A DNA stretch of 59,702 nt from Sphaerospermopsis kisseleviana NIES-73 (GCF_002368075.1 NZ_AP018314.1:4788064-4847765); one strand, 5' to 3'. Positions 33,833 through 43,372 are shown, counted from the first letter of the stretch. Made by a program: numbers and translations. The notes: a model not told the origin generated them from the sequence alone.

Positions 33833-33848
33833 TTCGTAATTCGTAATT
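33812..33848. repeat. TAATTCG heptamer tract over a stop codon
   Basis: Four to five copies of AATTCGT/TAATTCG overlap the 3' end and stop of the CHASE2 kinase gene, so the repeat sets the final residues of the protein. Confidence 0.9.
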
Positions 33849-34043
33849 GGCAGCATCCCAAATGCGTAAATTTATTTTTATCTATGGAAATAATATGCCC
33901 CAAGGCTTAATATGATTGAACCGCAAAGGGCGCAAAGGACACAAAGGTAAGAAAGTTTAAGAGATTTTTAGTGTTGCTGTGGTTATTTTTTGACAATTGG
34001 GATGCTGCCTCGTAATTTGTAATTATGAATTACTACGTATATA

Positions 34044-34057
34044 GTAAAAATTATTAC
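34044..34057 (+). promoter_or_regulatory. candidate NtcA site upstream of amt
   Basis: GTA-N8-TAC (GTAAAAATTATTAC), the NtcA consensus, 283 bp before the amt start codon. A/T-rich -10 candidates (TAAGTCTTAT, TAATCT) lie 15-30 bp downstream. amt genes are NtcA-activated under nitrogen limitation in other cyanobacteria. The match is exact but the motif is short, so chance is possible. Confidence 0.4.
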
Positions 34058-34174
34058 TGATACTTTTTATTGTATAAGTCTTATCTAATCTTTTTTATAT
34101 ATATATAAATATAAATATATAATGCAAATTTTTACATTAAACTATGCAAATAATACATAAGTAAATTTCTATGT

Positions 34175-34207
34175 TTACGATTAGAAACTATTACGATTAG
34201 AAACTAT
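34175..34207. repeat. 16-bp tandem duplication in the amt leader
   Basis: TTACGATTAGAAACTA is present twice in a row, about 135 bp upstream of the amt start. It could be an operator pair or a simple duplication; nothing more can be said. Confidence 0.8.
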
Positions 34208-34339
34208 AATGAATATTATTTTTTTGTTAAGGTTCTCCCAAAAGGAAATTTGAGTAACTTTCACAACATAAATGGTATCAAGCATCACGTTATTCCAATA
34301 AATAATGTGAAGTAATTCGGTGCATAGGAACAAAAACAA

Positions 34340-35737
34340 GTGTTGAAGAAATTTGTGATGATTGGGGTTTTAACCCTATGTTTGTTAGTATTCCCACTCA
34401 TGGGTAATGCCTTAGCCCAAGGAACAAATACACCAACTGCTCCTGATACTGGAGATACGGCATTTGTGCTGATCTCATCGGCACTGGTATTGTTGATGAC
34501 ACCTGGATTAGCATTTTTTTATGGTGGGTTTGTGCGATCGCGCAATATCCTCAACACCTTAATGATGAGTTTTGTGTTGATGGCCATTGTCGGAGTCACC
34601 TGGGTTTTGTGGGGTTATAGTTTGTCCTTTGCTCCTGGTTTACCCTTCATCGGTGGCTTACAGTGGTTAGGGTTAAACGGTGTCGGTTTAGAAACAAGCG
34701 GATATTTGCAAGGTTCAGCCCCGGAAGAAATAGTTTCTTATGCGGGAACAATACCCCATCAAGCATACATGATTTATCAAGCCATGTTTGCAATTATTAC
34801 TCCAGCCTTAATTTCTGGGGCGATCGCCGAACGGATGAGTTTCCGCGCTTATTGCTTATTTGTGCTATTGTGGTCAACCTTTATCTACACACCCCTAGCC
34901 CATGCAGTCTGGGCAAAAGGTGGATTTTTGGGCTTATACGGTGGTTTAGGCGCTCTTGATTTTGCTGGTGGTACAGTAGTGCATATTAGTTCAGGAGTTT
35001 CTGCACTGGTAGCAGCCACAGTTCTCGGACCTCGGAAAAACCACCCAGATCGTCTGAGTCCACCCCATAACGTCCCCTTCATTTTATTGGGTGCTGGCTT
35101 ACTTTGGTTTGGCTGGTTTGGCTTTAACGCTGGTAGCGCCTTATCTGCGGGTAGTATTGCCACAGTAGCCTTCGTTGCTACCAACACATCAGCCGCCGCA
35201 GGTGCGTTAATGTGGCTAATTTTAGAAGCAACCCTGAGAGGAAAACCCACCGCCGTAGGTGCTGCTACAGGTGCAGTAGCAGGTTTAGTTGGTATTACTC
35301 CCGCCGCAGGATTTGTCACACCCTTAGCAGCAATATTAATAGGTTTTATTACTTCTCTTGTTTGCTTTTATGCTGTAAGCTTCAAGCACAAATTGAATGT
35401 AGATGATGCCTTAGACACCTATCCTGTACATGGTGTGGGTGGAACATTAGGAGCAATTTTAACCGCCATCTTTGCTAGTACCGAAGTCAACCCAAGCGGG
35501 AAAGATGGGCTATTACGTGGTAATTTTGGGGAAATATTTGTAGAATTGGCAGCCATCGCCATAGCTTATATCATCGCGGCTGCTGGTACATGGATCATCC
35601 TCAAATTTATTGATGCTACCATTGGTCTGCGTGTAAAAGAGGAAGCAGAAAACCAAGGTTTAGATATCCACGAACACGGAGAAGAAGGTTATAACTCCGA
35701 GTTTGGCGATCGCATTAACGTTTATAGTGATAGGTGA
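34340..35737 (+). CDS. amt: ammonium transporter
   Basis: 465 residues, Amt/Mep/Rh channel family, inner membrane. A signal-peptide-like N-terminus (FVMIGVLTLCLLVFPLMGNALA) precedes eleven membrane spans, as in other bacterial Amt proteins. Seen: TPGLAFFYGGFVRSRN; PHQAYMIYQAMFAIITPALISGAIAERM-type block; twin-histidine region GGTVVHISSGVSALVAA and YPVHGVGGTLGAI; a cytoplasmic tail. Start is GTG at 34340, with AGGAA about 9-13 nt upstream. No glnB gene is adjacent. Regulation by NtcA is suggested by the upstream site. Confidence 0.96.
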   Translation: MLKKFVMIGVLTLCLLVFPLMGNALAQGTNTPTAPDTGDTAFVLISSALVLLMTPGLAFFYGGFVRSRNILNTLMMSFVLMAIVGVTWVLWGYSLSFAPGLPFIGGLQWLGLNGVGLETSGYLQGSAPEEIVSYAGTIPHQAYMIYQAMFAIITPALISGAIAERMSFRAYCLFVLLWSTFIYTPLAHAVWAKGGFLGLYGGLGALDFAGGTVVHISSGVSALVAATVLGPRKNHPDRLSPPHNVPFILLGAGLLWFGWFGFNAGSALSAGSIATVAFVATNTSAAAGALMWLILEATLRGKPTAVGAATGAVAGLVGITPAAGFVTPLAAILIGFITSLVCFYAVSFKHKLNVDDALDTYPVHGVGGTLGAILTAIFASTEVNPSGKDGLLRGNFGEIFVELAAIAIAYIIAAAGTWIILKFIDATIGLRVKEEAENQGLDIHEHGEEGYNSEFGDRINVYSDR

Positions 35738-35852
35738 TAGGTGACTGGTGACTGGTGACTGGTGACTGGGCTATTAATCTTCCCCATCTCCCCATCATTC
35801 CACCTCCCCTGTTTACTCAACAATTGGTTATTTTTTATTTGCAAGTCCGTGA

Positions 35853-35881
35853 GATCCCCAGCTTCTTAAAGAATTTGGGGA
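35853..35881. terminator. imperfect palindrome after amt
   Basis: GATCCCCAGCTTCTT/AAGAATTTGGGGA, a decayed member of the palindrome family at 28064. Preceded at 35727-35767 by GTGACTG heptamers. It may end amt transcription. Confidence 0.4.
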
Positions 35882-36012
35882 CTTTATCATTTAAGATTCA
35901 AAGGCCAAATTACTAAATTTTTGTAAACTTGATGTAAATTGAACTTACTCGGCATTAACTGACCACAGAATAAATTTTCAAGGTTTAATTTTGAATTTTT
36001 AATTTTTTAATC

Positions 36013-36843
36013 GTGTCCACTTCCGCAAAACCATTTCCAATCTGGGGATTTTTCTTACTGGTGACAAATGGTATCCTGATGTTAGCCATCATTTTACTGA
36101 TTTGGCGACAGCAGAAATTGACCACCGCCTTTGCAACTAGCACTCCCCCACAACCAGTCAAACTCAACCCTCAAAACCAAGCTTTCATACCAGAGTTAGG
36201 ACCACGTCATAAACTAAATTACCAACAATGGCTAAACATTCTTAAACAAGAAGCCAAAGTAGCAGCCGAAAAACCGCCAGAAAAATTAACCATATTAGCT
36301 GGAGACTCTTTAAGTTTATGGTTTCCACCTGATTTATTGCCAGAAGGCAAAAATTGGTTAAATCAGGGAATTTCTGGTGAAACTAGCGAAGGATTATTAA
36401 AAAGATTAGAGTTATTTGACCGTACCAAACCAGAAGTCATTTTAATCATGATTGGCATTAATGACATGATTCGCGGCGTAGGTGATGAAGAAATTTTAGC
36501 CAATCAAAAACAAATCATCGGTTATCTACGGAAAAAACACCCCAAAGCCAAAATTGTTCTACAGTCAATTTTGCCACATGGGGGAGAAGAAGCAACTTGG
36601 GAAGGACGGGAAAAACTATTAGCTATTCCTAACAGTCGTATTCGCAAGTTAAATGAGGAACTAGAAAAAATAGCGAATCAACAAAAAATTAAATATGTCA
36701 ACTTACATCCCTTGTTCACTGACAAGCAAGGTGATCTGCGTCGAGAACTTAGCACCGACGGTTTACACCTCAATTCCCAAGGTTACACAGTCTGGCGCAC
36801 TGCATTGCAGATTTACAATGAACAGGGAATAGGGAACAGGTGA
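36013..36843 (+). CDS. SGNH/GDSL-family hydrolase, membrane-anchored
   Basis: 276 residues. An N-terminal membrane anchor (GFFLLVTNGILMLAIILLIW) is followed by an SGNH hydrolase domain. Block I AGDSLSLWF (catalytic Ser near 97), block II glycine in NQGISGETS, block III IMIGINDMI with Asn, block V DGLHLN with Asp and His near 255-258. Such enzymes cleave ester bonds of lipids or modify polysaccharides; the substrate is not predictable. GTG start. The last residues run into a short repeat tract (ACAGGTG). Confidence 0.88.
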   Translation: MSTSAKPFPIWGFFLLVTNGILMLAIILLIWRQQKLTTAFATSTPPQPVKLNPQNQAFIPELGPRHKLNYQQWLNILKQEAKVAAEKPPEKLTILAGDSLSLWFPPDLLPEGKNWLNQGISGETSEGLLKRLELFDRTKPEVILIMIGINDMIRGVGDEEILANQKQIIGYLRKKHPKAKIVLQSILPHGGEEATWEGREKLLAIPNSRIRKLNEELEKIANQQKIKYVNLHPLFTDKQGDLRRELSTDGLHLNSQGYTVWRTALQIYNEQGIGNR

Positions 36844-36950
36844 CAGGTGACAGGACAATATTAGCTTTTGCCTATTGCCTATTCCCTTCTATTCCCTGTT
36901 CCCTATTCCCTATTCCCTATTCCCTTCTTTCCCAATCACCAATCACCACA
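36838..36950. repeat. mixed short tandem repeats
   Basis: GACAGGT units, then CTATTCC/CCTATTG heptamers and a CAATCACC end, filling the gap between the hydrolase and ispH genes. Confidence 0.9.
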
Positions 36951-37012
36951 TTAACTGAATTGTGTCTTGGCAAGAGAAAATAAGAAATATTGATTTTAGC
37001 AGACAACACAAA

Positions 37013-38212
37013 ATGGATACCAAAGCTTTTAAACGTAGCCTCCAACATTCAGAAAATTACAATCGGAAAGGATTTGGACATAAAGCAGAAGTGTCCACTC
37101 AGTTGCAGTCTGAGTATGAAAGTAGCTTAATTCAAGAGATACGCGATCGCAACTACATCCTTCAAAGAGGTAATGTTACTATCCGACTAGCACAAGCATT
37201 TGGATTTTGCTGGGGTGTAGAACGTGCCGTAGCAATGGCCTATGAAACTCGTCAGCACTTCCCCACAGAACGCATCTGGATCACCAACGAAATAATTCAC
37301 AATCCTTCTGTGAACAAACGGATGCAAGAAATGGAAGTCCAATTTATTCCTGTTGAAGCTAATAAAAAGGACTTTTCTGTTGTCGATCAAGGTGATGTAG
37401 TCATTCTGCCCGCCTTTGGTGCCAGCGTCCAAGAAATGCAAATTTTACATGATAAAGGTTGCCAAATTGTTGATACAACTTGTCCTTGGGTTTCCAAAGT
37501 TTGGAACACAGTTGAAAAACACAAAAAAGGCGAATTTACCTCAATTATTCACGGTAAATACAAACACGAAGAAACCGTTGCTACCAGTTCCTTTGCAGGT
37601 AAATATCTGATTGTTTTGAATTTACAAGAAGCCGAATATGTGGCTAACTATATCCTCAATGGTGGCAACCGTGAGGAATTTTTAACCAAGTTTGCTAAAG
37701 CTTGTTCTGCTGGATTTGATCCTGACAAAGATTTAGAAAAAGTGGGTATTGCCAACCAAACAACCATGCTCAAAGGTGACACCGAAAAAATTGGTAAACT
37801 CTTTGAGAAAACCATGATGCAGAAATATGGACCCGCTGCATTAAATCAACATTTCCAAAGTTTCAACACCATCTGCGACGCTACCCAAGAAAGACAAGAT
37901 GCCATGTTGGAATTAGTCGAACACAATTTAGATTTAATAGTAGTAATTGGTGGATTTAATTCCTCGAATACTACACAATTACAACAGATAGCTTTTGACC
38001 GCAATATTCCTTCCTATCACATTGATAGCGTTGAGCGTATTCTCTCAGCTAACGCCATCGAACATCGGCAATTAACTGGAGAATTGACAATAGCAGAAAA
38101 CTGGCTACCGGAAGGAGAAATAGTTGTTGGTGTCACCTCTGGAGCTTCTACACCTGATAAAGTTGTAGAAGATATCATTGAGAAAATTTTTGCTTTAAAA
38201 GCAAACTGGTAA
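37013..38212 (+). CDS. ispH: 4-hydroxy-3-methylbut-2-enyl diphosphate reductase
   Basis: 399 residues from ATG (a GTG 17 codons upstream is in frame but not family-like). Last enzyme of the MEP isoprenoid pathway, an Fe-S protein making IPP and DMAPP. The cyanobacterial/plastid form is longer than the E. coli one. Cluster cysteines: C66 ([10 protein letters not shown]), C157 (DTTCPWV), C288 ([11 protein letters not shown]); also [10 protein letters not shown] and [12 protein letters not shown]. Supplies carotenoid, phytol and quinone side chains. Followed by a hairpin at 38251. Confidence 0.96.
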   Translation: MDTKAFKRSLQHSENYNRKGFGHKAEVSTQLQSEYESSLIQEIRDRNYILQRGNVTIRLAQAFGFCWGVERAVAMAYETRQHFPTERIWITNEIIHNPSVNKRMQEMEVQFIPVEANKKDFSVVDQGDVVILPAFGASVQEMQILHDKGCQIVDTTCPWVSKVWNTVEKHKKGEFTSIIHGKYKHEETVATSSFAGKYLIVLNLQEAEYVANYILNGGNREEFLTKFAKACSAGFDPDKDLEKVGIANQTTMLKGDTEKIGKLFEKTMMQKYGPAALNQHFQSFNTICDATQERQDAMLELVEHNLDLIVVIGGFNSSNTTQLQQIAFDRNIPSYHIDSVERILSANAIEHRQLTGELTIAENWLPEGEIVVGVTSGASTPDKVVEDIIEKIFALKANW

Positions 38213-38250
38213 GTAGATCAACATCATTAAACATAAAATGTTGAAAAGCT

Positions 38251-38283
38251 AGATACCCTACTTCTGTCAGAAGTCGGGTATCT
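38251..38283 (+). terminator. hairpin downstream of ispH
   Basis: AGATACCCTACTTCT / AGAAGTCGGGTATCT with a three-base loop and one G-T pair in the transcript. It lies 38 bp after the ispH stop codon. There is no T-run, so termination strength is uncertain. Followed by CAATCACC heptamers (38297-38352). Confidence 0.5.
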
Positions 38284-38444
38284 GGATATTACGCTAGTTT
38301 CCAATCACCAATCACCAATCACCAATCACCAATCACCAATCACCGATCATCAATCACCAGCTATTTGGCATTTTGGCAATCATCCACTAATGTAACCTGA
38401 TATATTACAGAAATTACCAAGATGTTTTTAATTATTATACCGTG

Positions 38445-38884
38445 GACGGGTTAAAACCCGTCTCTTTTGTCATTGTAATATTTGCCATTTTGGCAGAAAC
38501 TGAAAAATTAATTGTGCTATATTGATCAAAATTGCAGAGATTAATCTATGAATCAAACAATTTACACGGTTTAAATTACCGTTTTTATTGTTGATGTCAT
38601 TGACAATCCTGACAACCTATTGAATGTTATTTCTACTATTTTTTTATATTCCAAGGTGTATTGCCACTTTCAAGCTATTAGTGCGGACGGGATAACCCCC
38701 GTCCTTTTTTATTTGGGGTAATAACTGAATTTTTGGCAACCGGATCATCTATTATCAGTTTTTCGCATATTTGCATACATCCTCTGGGAAGATGCAGCCA
38801 CAAAACCAGACAGGTTAAATTACTTTGGGATGTTGTTATGCACTGGATTTATAGCGAGGTTTGGTTAACCACCAAACCTTTTTT
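38445..38884 (+). ncRNA. array of four hairpin+T-run signals, candidate sRNAs
   Basis: Within the roughly 990-bp gap 38213-39201, which has no gene, four intrinsic-terminator-like structures face the plus strand. 38445-38468 GACGGGTTAAAACCCGTC then CTTTT. 38566-38586 ACGGTTTAAATTACCGT then TTTT. 38685-38710 GGACGGG...CCCGTCC then T6. 38857-38884 AGGTTTGGT...ACCAAACCT then T6. Each follows 60-130 nt without a reading frame. -10-like boxes precede some (TGCTATATT near 38514, TACTAT near 38632). A tandem set of short transcripts is the simplest reading; expression is not shown by sequence. Confidence 0.4.
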
Positions 38885-39047
38885 GTGTGTCAACATTAAG
38901 ACCCACATTCCGCACTTCAAAAAGTAGTATGATTTAACTACAGTGATGGTCAATTAAAACTTATGATTTTAACAATTACGTATCAAGTACAAAGGGGAGA
39001 CATATCACTTAATACTCATAGGAATAGGAAAAATTAACCAACTTATA

Positions 39048-39096
39048 TCTAAAGTATTAAAATATCTAAAGTATTAAAATATCTAAAGTATTAAAA
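39048..39096. repeat. 17-bp triple repeat
   Basis: Three copies of ATCTAAAGTATTAAAAT-like units about 105 bp before the Tab2 gene start. Possibly promoter-proximal; function unknown. Confidence 0.9.
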
Positions 39097-39201
39097 ACCA
39101 ATGACTGATGATTACTCTCCTGCTTACCGATGGGAAATTTTCCACTACACCCCGTTTTATGGTAAAAATTAAATTGACAACAAAAAACATCAATATTAAT
39201 C

Positions 39202-40005
39202 ATGAGTCTAATTTGGCAAGTTGATTTTTATCGCAGTCCCCAAAAAGATACAGCAGGACAGATATTATGGGATTTATTGATTTGTGATCCAAGTCGTCAC
39301 TTTGAATATATCGCTACCTGTCCCCAGTCACAAGCAAATTCAAATTGGTTAACAGAACATTTTAAACTAGCAGCTAAGGAAAAATTACCTGATATTATTC
39401 AAGTTTTTCGTCCTCAAGCTTTAAGTTTAATTACAGCAGCAGCGAATAATTTAGAAATTGAAATTGAAATTGAAGCTACCCGTCGCACTCAAGCGTTAAA
39501 ACAATGGTTGCAAGAAAAGCAATATTCCTTAGTTATTGATAAACCACCACCAACACCATTACCAGAAAATCTCTGGGGTGAAGAATGGCGTTTTGCAAAT
39601 ATTCAAGCTGGTGATATTATTGATGAATTTGCAGATCGTCCCATTCCTGTTTTACAAATACCAGAATTTCTACAACCAATTAATTTAGGTTTAGCTTCAA
39701 CTGTTCCTATTCCCGGTGTGATAATTTATGGTGGTAGACAATCTCTGCGTTTTGCAAGATGGTTACAAGAAACTAACCCTGTGAGTTTAAATTATATTCC
39801 TGGTTCACCTGATGGGTTAATTTTAGAAGCAGGTTTAGCAGATAGATGGATTTTAGCAACTTTTGAAGATGCAGAAGTTACAGCAGCAGCAAAAGTTTAT
39901 GAACAACGCAAACAATTAAGTAAAGGTTTGCATTTTTTATTGGTACAACCTGATGATTCAGGGATGACTTTTAGTGGTTTTTGGTTGTTAAAAGAGGAAC
40001 AGTAA
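39202..40005 (+). CDS. Tab2/Atab2-family RNA-binding protein (DUF1092)
   Basis: 267 residues, soluble. Start IWQVDFYRSP and later WLQEKQYSLVIDKPPP, PLPENLWGEEWRFANI, LPILQIPEFLQP-type block and GLADRWILATFEDAEV are family hallmarks. In green algae and plants, Tab2/ATAB2 binds the psaB leader and is needed for photosystem I translation. Cyanobacterial members are conserved, with a less clear role. Length matches the family core. Monocistronic; ATG start. Confidence 0.92.
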   Translation: MSLIWQVDFYRSPQKDTAGQILWDLLICDPSRHFEYIATCPQSQANSNWLTEHFKLAAKEKLPDIIQVFRPQALSLITAAANNLEIEIEIEATRRTQALKQWLQEKQYSLVIDKPPPTPLPENLWGEEWRFANIQAGDIIDEFADRPIPVLQIPEFLQPINLGLASTVPIPGVIIYGGRQSLRFARWLQETNPVSLNYIPGSPDGLILEAGLADRWILATFEDAEVTAAAKVYEQRKQLSKGLHFLLVQPDDSGMTFSGFWLLKEEQ

Positions 40006-40058
40006 AATTATTTGTAATGCAAGTCAATATTCTGACTCCTGACTCCTAAATTCTGAAA

Positions 40059-40277
40059 TTATTTCCTCAATTCGTGCATACTTCTGACAATTTTGGTAAC
40101 TATATTTCTAGGTGCAAATCTCACGGATCTAGCTAATATTTGATTTCTAATTCCGGGAATAGCAATAGTTTTATTTGCCATTAAACTATCATAACCAATT
40201 TTAGCCACAGTTTCAGTTGTCATCATTCTATTAACATGAGAAATTTTTGATTCTTCCATTGCTGCGGATTTTTGAAA
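40059..40277 (-). pseudogene. C-terminal remnant of a short-chain dehydrogenase
   Basis: The last 70 or so residues of an SDR protein: FQKSAAMEESKI, MTTETVAKIGYDSLMANKTIAIPG, RFAPRNIVTKIVRSM. The Rossmann fold and YxxxK site that should precede this are absent. Upstream sequence in the same frame is AT-rich and unlike the family, and it runs into the BASS transporter start on the other strand. Judged a decayed gene fragment. Confidence 0.75.
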
Positions 40278-40345
40278 TTGACAAATGTTTATAAAACATG
40301 AAATACTAATTATTGTTTTCATTAATTGTTTAATTAAATACAGAT

Positions 40346-41212
40346 ATGCAAGCAAGTTTTTTAAGTGCAGTTGTTCTACCTCTATCCTTAGCGATCATTA
40401 TGTTAGGGATGGGATTATCTCTTGTCCCTGAAGATTTCCAACGAGTAACAAAATATCCCAAAGCAGTCGCTATTGGTTTGTTCAGTCAATTAATTTTGTT
40501 ACCTATTATTGGTTTTATCATTGCTAAAGTTGTACCGATGCAACCTGTAATTGCAATGGGGTTAATGATAGTTGCATTGTGTCCAGGGGGAGTATCATCA
40601 AATATTATTACGTTTCTTGCTAAAGGTGATGTTGCACTTTCTGTCACTCTCACTGCTTTTAGTAGTTTAATTACAGTGTTTACAATTCCCATTTTTGGCA
40701 ACCTTGCATATCAACATTTTATAGGTGAAAGTGCTACCATTGCTTTACCTATTTTACCGACAATCTTACAAATTTTTATCATGACTATTGTTCCTATTTC
40801 TATGGGAATGATAGTGAGAAAATTGTTTCCTCAATTTGCAATTTCTTTGGAAAAAGTAACCAACCGTCTTGCAGGAGGATTATTAGCTTTAATTATTCTT
40901 TTGTTAGTTATTCGTGAGTGGGAAAAACTACCTGGTTTTATTGTTCAAGTCGGTGTTGCTGTTGTTTTGTTGAATACTATTTCTATGTTTTTGGGGTTTT
41001 ATGTGAGCAAACTTTTAAATCTAAAACCTGCTCAACAAATCTGTATAGCGATTGAAGTCGGTCTACAAAATGGTACACTGGCTATAGCTATTACTGCGGG
41101 GATTCTGAATAATCCTGATATGGCCATACCGGCAGCAGTTTACGCTTTATATATGTATGTTACAGGTTTTCTGGCTATTTTGTATGGGAGAAAGTTAGCT
41201 GCAAATCAATGA
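40346..41212 (+). CDS. bile acid:sodium symporter family (BASS) transporter
   Basis: 288 residues, about nine to ten membrane spans. Seen: PLSLAIIMLGMGLSL, ALCPGGVSSNIITFLAKGDVALSVTLTAFSSL (the conserved sodium-site region), and IEVGLQNGTLAIAI near the end. BASS proteins move organic anions such as pyruvate or other carboxylates with sodium; the substrate here cannot be assigned. Monocistronic; ATG start directly beside the SDR remnant. Confidence 0.93.
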   Translation: MQASFLSAVVLPLSLAIIMLGMGLSLVPEDFQRVTKYPKAVAIGLFSQLILLPIIGFIIAKVVPMQPVIAMGLMIVALCPGGVSSNIITFLAKGDVALSVTLTAFSSLITVFTIPIFGNLAYQHFIGESATIALPILPTILQIFIMTIVPISMGMIVRKLFPQFAISLEKVTNRLAGGLLALIILLLVIREWEKLPGFIVQVGVAVVLLNTISMFLGFYVSKLLNLKPAQQICIAIEVGLQNGTLAIAITAGILNNPDMAIPAAVYALYMYVTGFLAILYGRKLAANQ

Positions 41213-41266
41213 ATTTCCTATAAATCTTACTTTCTCTTTGCGCCTTTGCGCCTTTGCGTGAGACAA

Positions 41267-43372
41267 TCATTTATAATGTCTGATAACTTCAGCAACAGAC
41301 CAAGCTTGAGCGATCGCACCTCTAGGAGTATGGGGTGCATCACCATCAAAAATTTCCGAAATTGAACCTAAACAACCATTAGATGAAAAATGATCTAACA
41401 ACGGTTTCCAGTCAAAAGGTAAGGATGTTTCAGGATAAAAACGCTCCCAAGCTCGAATATAAGCACCGATCAACCAAGTCCAAACCGTACCTTGATGATA
41501 AGCGCGATCGCGTTTTTGCGGACTTCCTTCACATTTTCCCTGATATTCTGGATCACTAGGATCAAGACTGCGTAAACCATAGGGAGTTAATAACCGCGAA
41601 GTTGCTAAGTCTAAAACTTTTTGTCCTTGCTGTTGGGAAAAAGCACAATGATGTAAAGATAAAGCTAAAATAGCATTGGGGCGAATTTGGGAATTACGAC
41701 TATCCTCTAAATCAATGAGATCATATAAATAACCTAACTGGGGATGCCAAAATTTTTGTAAGGATATTTTTACCAGTTCTGCTTGTTGTTGATAACGTTG
41801 TTTTTGATTGATTAAACGACTAGAATGATCTATATATTCATGACTTAAATGTTCTGACCATTTACTTAACCAACATAAAGCAGAATACCATAAAGCATTA
41901 ATTTCCACTGCTTTACCGCAACGTGGTGTTACAGGTATTCCTTCTACCAGTGCATCCATCCAAGTTAACGCTACATCTTGAGCATCCCAAGACACTAAAC
42001 CATCAATAGCATCAACTTGAATATTATAACGAGTACCGCTAACAAAAGCTTTATGAATTTGCTGCACAATAGGAAATTGTTCTAACAAAAATTGCCAATC
42101 TTGAGTAGTTTCTAAATAAAGTCCTAAAATTTCAATCCACCATAAAGCAGCATCAATACTATTATAAAATGGTTCGTTATCTACATCAGGAAAAGTATTC
42201 GGTATGAGTCCATGACGACAGTAACTCCCAAAGGTTTTTAACAGTCCTTTAGCAATTTCAAAACGTCCTGTTACTAATGTTAATCCTGGTAAAGCAATTA
42301 ATGTATCTCTTCCCCAATCATTAAACCAATGATATCCTGCAATTACCGTAGGACTGGCTATGGAATCACGATAAACTATAAATTGATCACTGGCTTTGAG
42401 TAGTTGTTTTTGAATAGGTGATAGGTGACAGGTAACAGGTGACAGTAAAGAAGAAAGTGTTAAGGAAGAATTTTCACCCCATTTTCCCGTCTCCTCATTT
42501 CCCCACCCAAAAATCTGCGCTATTCTTGCTTGTTCTGTTACTACTGCTTCTGTAAAACTATCAGGTGAAAAATTTTCTTGGGAGTCGGGGAAACCTACTT
42601 TAGCTTCTAGGGTGACTGTATCTCCTGGTTGCAAGTTTACGGTTAAATAACCAGGACTATATAAATCTTGGCGATCGCCTAATCCTCTTTTTGTTTCTGC
42701 TGGTAAACTATAATTCCAATACCATAACCCATCTACTTGATATTTTCCCTGGGTCCATCGTAAATGCCAAGGTGTACCAAAGTTACCACCAAAGTTATCC
42801 CAGTTATTCATTTGTAAACACAGTATATTTTGATGGAGTAATTGGGAAAACTCGATTTTTTTGTTACCTATTTGTTGATGGTGAAAATTGCGATCGCCTA
42901 TAAACAACCTTAACCTTAAAATCCCTTCCTCTTTCCCCTCATACCGATATTCAATCAAAACTCTTTGAGAATTGGATAATTGGGAAAAATCTTCTCCCCC
43001 TGCTCCCTGCTCCCTGCTCCCCTGCTTTTCCCAAGACCCATTTGGCATTACCAACCGCCTAGATAACTGCCAATTATCCCCACTCCAAACCCATTTGGGA
43101 ACTGGGTTATGATCAAACTGTTGTAAAAATTTATATCCTGTTGGTTCAATTTTACCCGTACCCCAAAGATTTGTTCCCAGTTCTATAACTTTTCCTGGGA
43201 TTTCTAAACTTGCTTCTAAATGGGAAAGTAGTAATTTTCTGCCTGAAGGTGGATTTGTAGCTGCAAATAACCAACCATGATAAGTCCGTGTATGCACATC
43301 CGCATCTGTACCACTGGCAAAACCACCTAAGCCATTAGTTAGTAACCATTCTCTTGTATCTAAATCAAACAT
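41267..43372 (-). CDS. amylo-alpha-1,6-glucosidase (glycogen debranching)
   Basis: 701 residues. The N-terminal GDE_N domain (TREWLLTNGLGGFASGT, RTYHGWLFAATNPP) and C-terminal (alpha/alpha)6 domain (IAGYHWFNDWGRDTLIALPG, VSWDAQDVALTWMDA, GTVWTWLIGAYIRAW) identify the GH133-like debranching family. Expected to act on alpha-1,6 branches of glycogen. Two linkers are enlarged by in-frame short repeats: GSREQGAGG near 120 (CTGCTCC heptamers at 42999-43026) and SPVTCHLSP near 315 (GTGACAG heptamers at 42415-42446). Neighbouring glgC and a GH13 gene fit alpha-glucan metabolism. Confidence 0.93.
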   Translation of the reverse strand: MFDLDTREWLLTNGLGGFASGTDADVHTRTYHGWLFAATNPPSGRKLLLSHLEASLEIPGKVIELGTNLWGTGKIEPTGYKFLQQFDHNPVPKWVWSGDNWQLSRRLVMPNGSWEKQGSREQGAGGEDFSQLSNSQRVLIEYRYEGKEEGILRLRLFIGDRNFHHQQIGNKKIEFSQLLHQNILCLQMNNWDNFGGNFGTPWHLRWTQGKYQVDGLWYWNYSLPAETKRGLGDRQDLYSPGYLTVNLQPGDTVTLEAKVGFPDSQENFSPDSFTEAVVTEQARIAQIFGWGNEETGKWGENSSLTLSSLLSPVTCHLSPIQKQLLKASDQFIVYRDSIASPTVIAGYHWFNDWGRDTLIALPGLTLVTGRFEIAKGLLKTFGSYCRHGLIPNTFPDVDNEPFYNSIDAALWWIEILGLYLETTQDWQFLLEQFPIVQQIHKAFVSGTRYNIQVDAIDGLVSWDAQDVALTWMDALVEGIPVTPRCGKAVEINALWYSALCWLSKWSEHLSHEYIDHSSRLINQKQRYQQQAELVKISLQKFWHPQLGYLYDLIDLEDSRNSQIRPNAILALSLHHCAFSQQQGQKVLDLATSRLLTPYGLRSLDPSDPEYQGKCEGSPQKRDRAYHQGTVWTWLIGAYIRAWERFYPETSLPFDWKPLLDHFSSNGCLGSISEIFDGDAPHTPRGAIAQAWSVAEVIRHYK

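Noticed and set aside
34885-35319. 144-aa minus-strand frame rich in Ala and Pro
   Set aside because: Antisense shadow of the amt gene, which has clear membrane-transport motifs.
38733-38927. 64-aa plus-strand frame between the hairpins
   Set aside because: It reads through a terminator-like hairpin and has a composition unlike known proteins; no ribosome-binding site.
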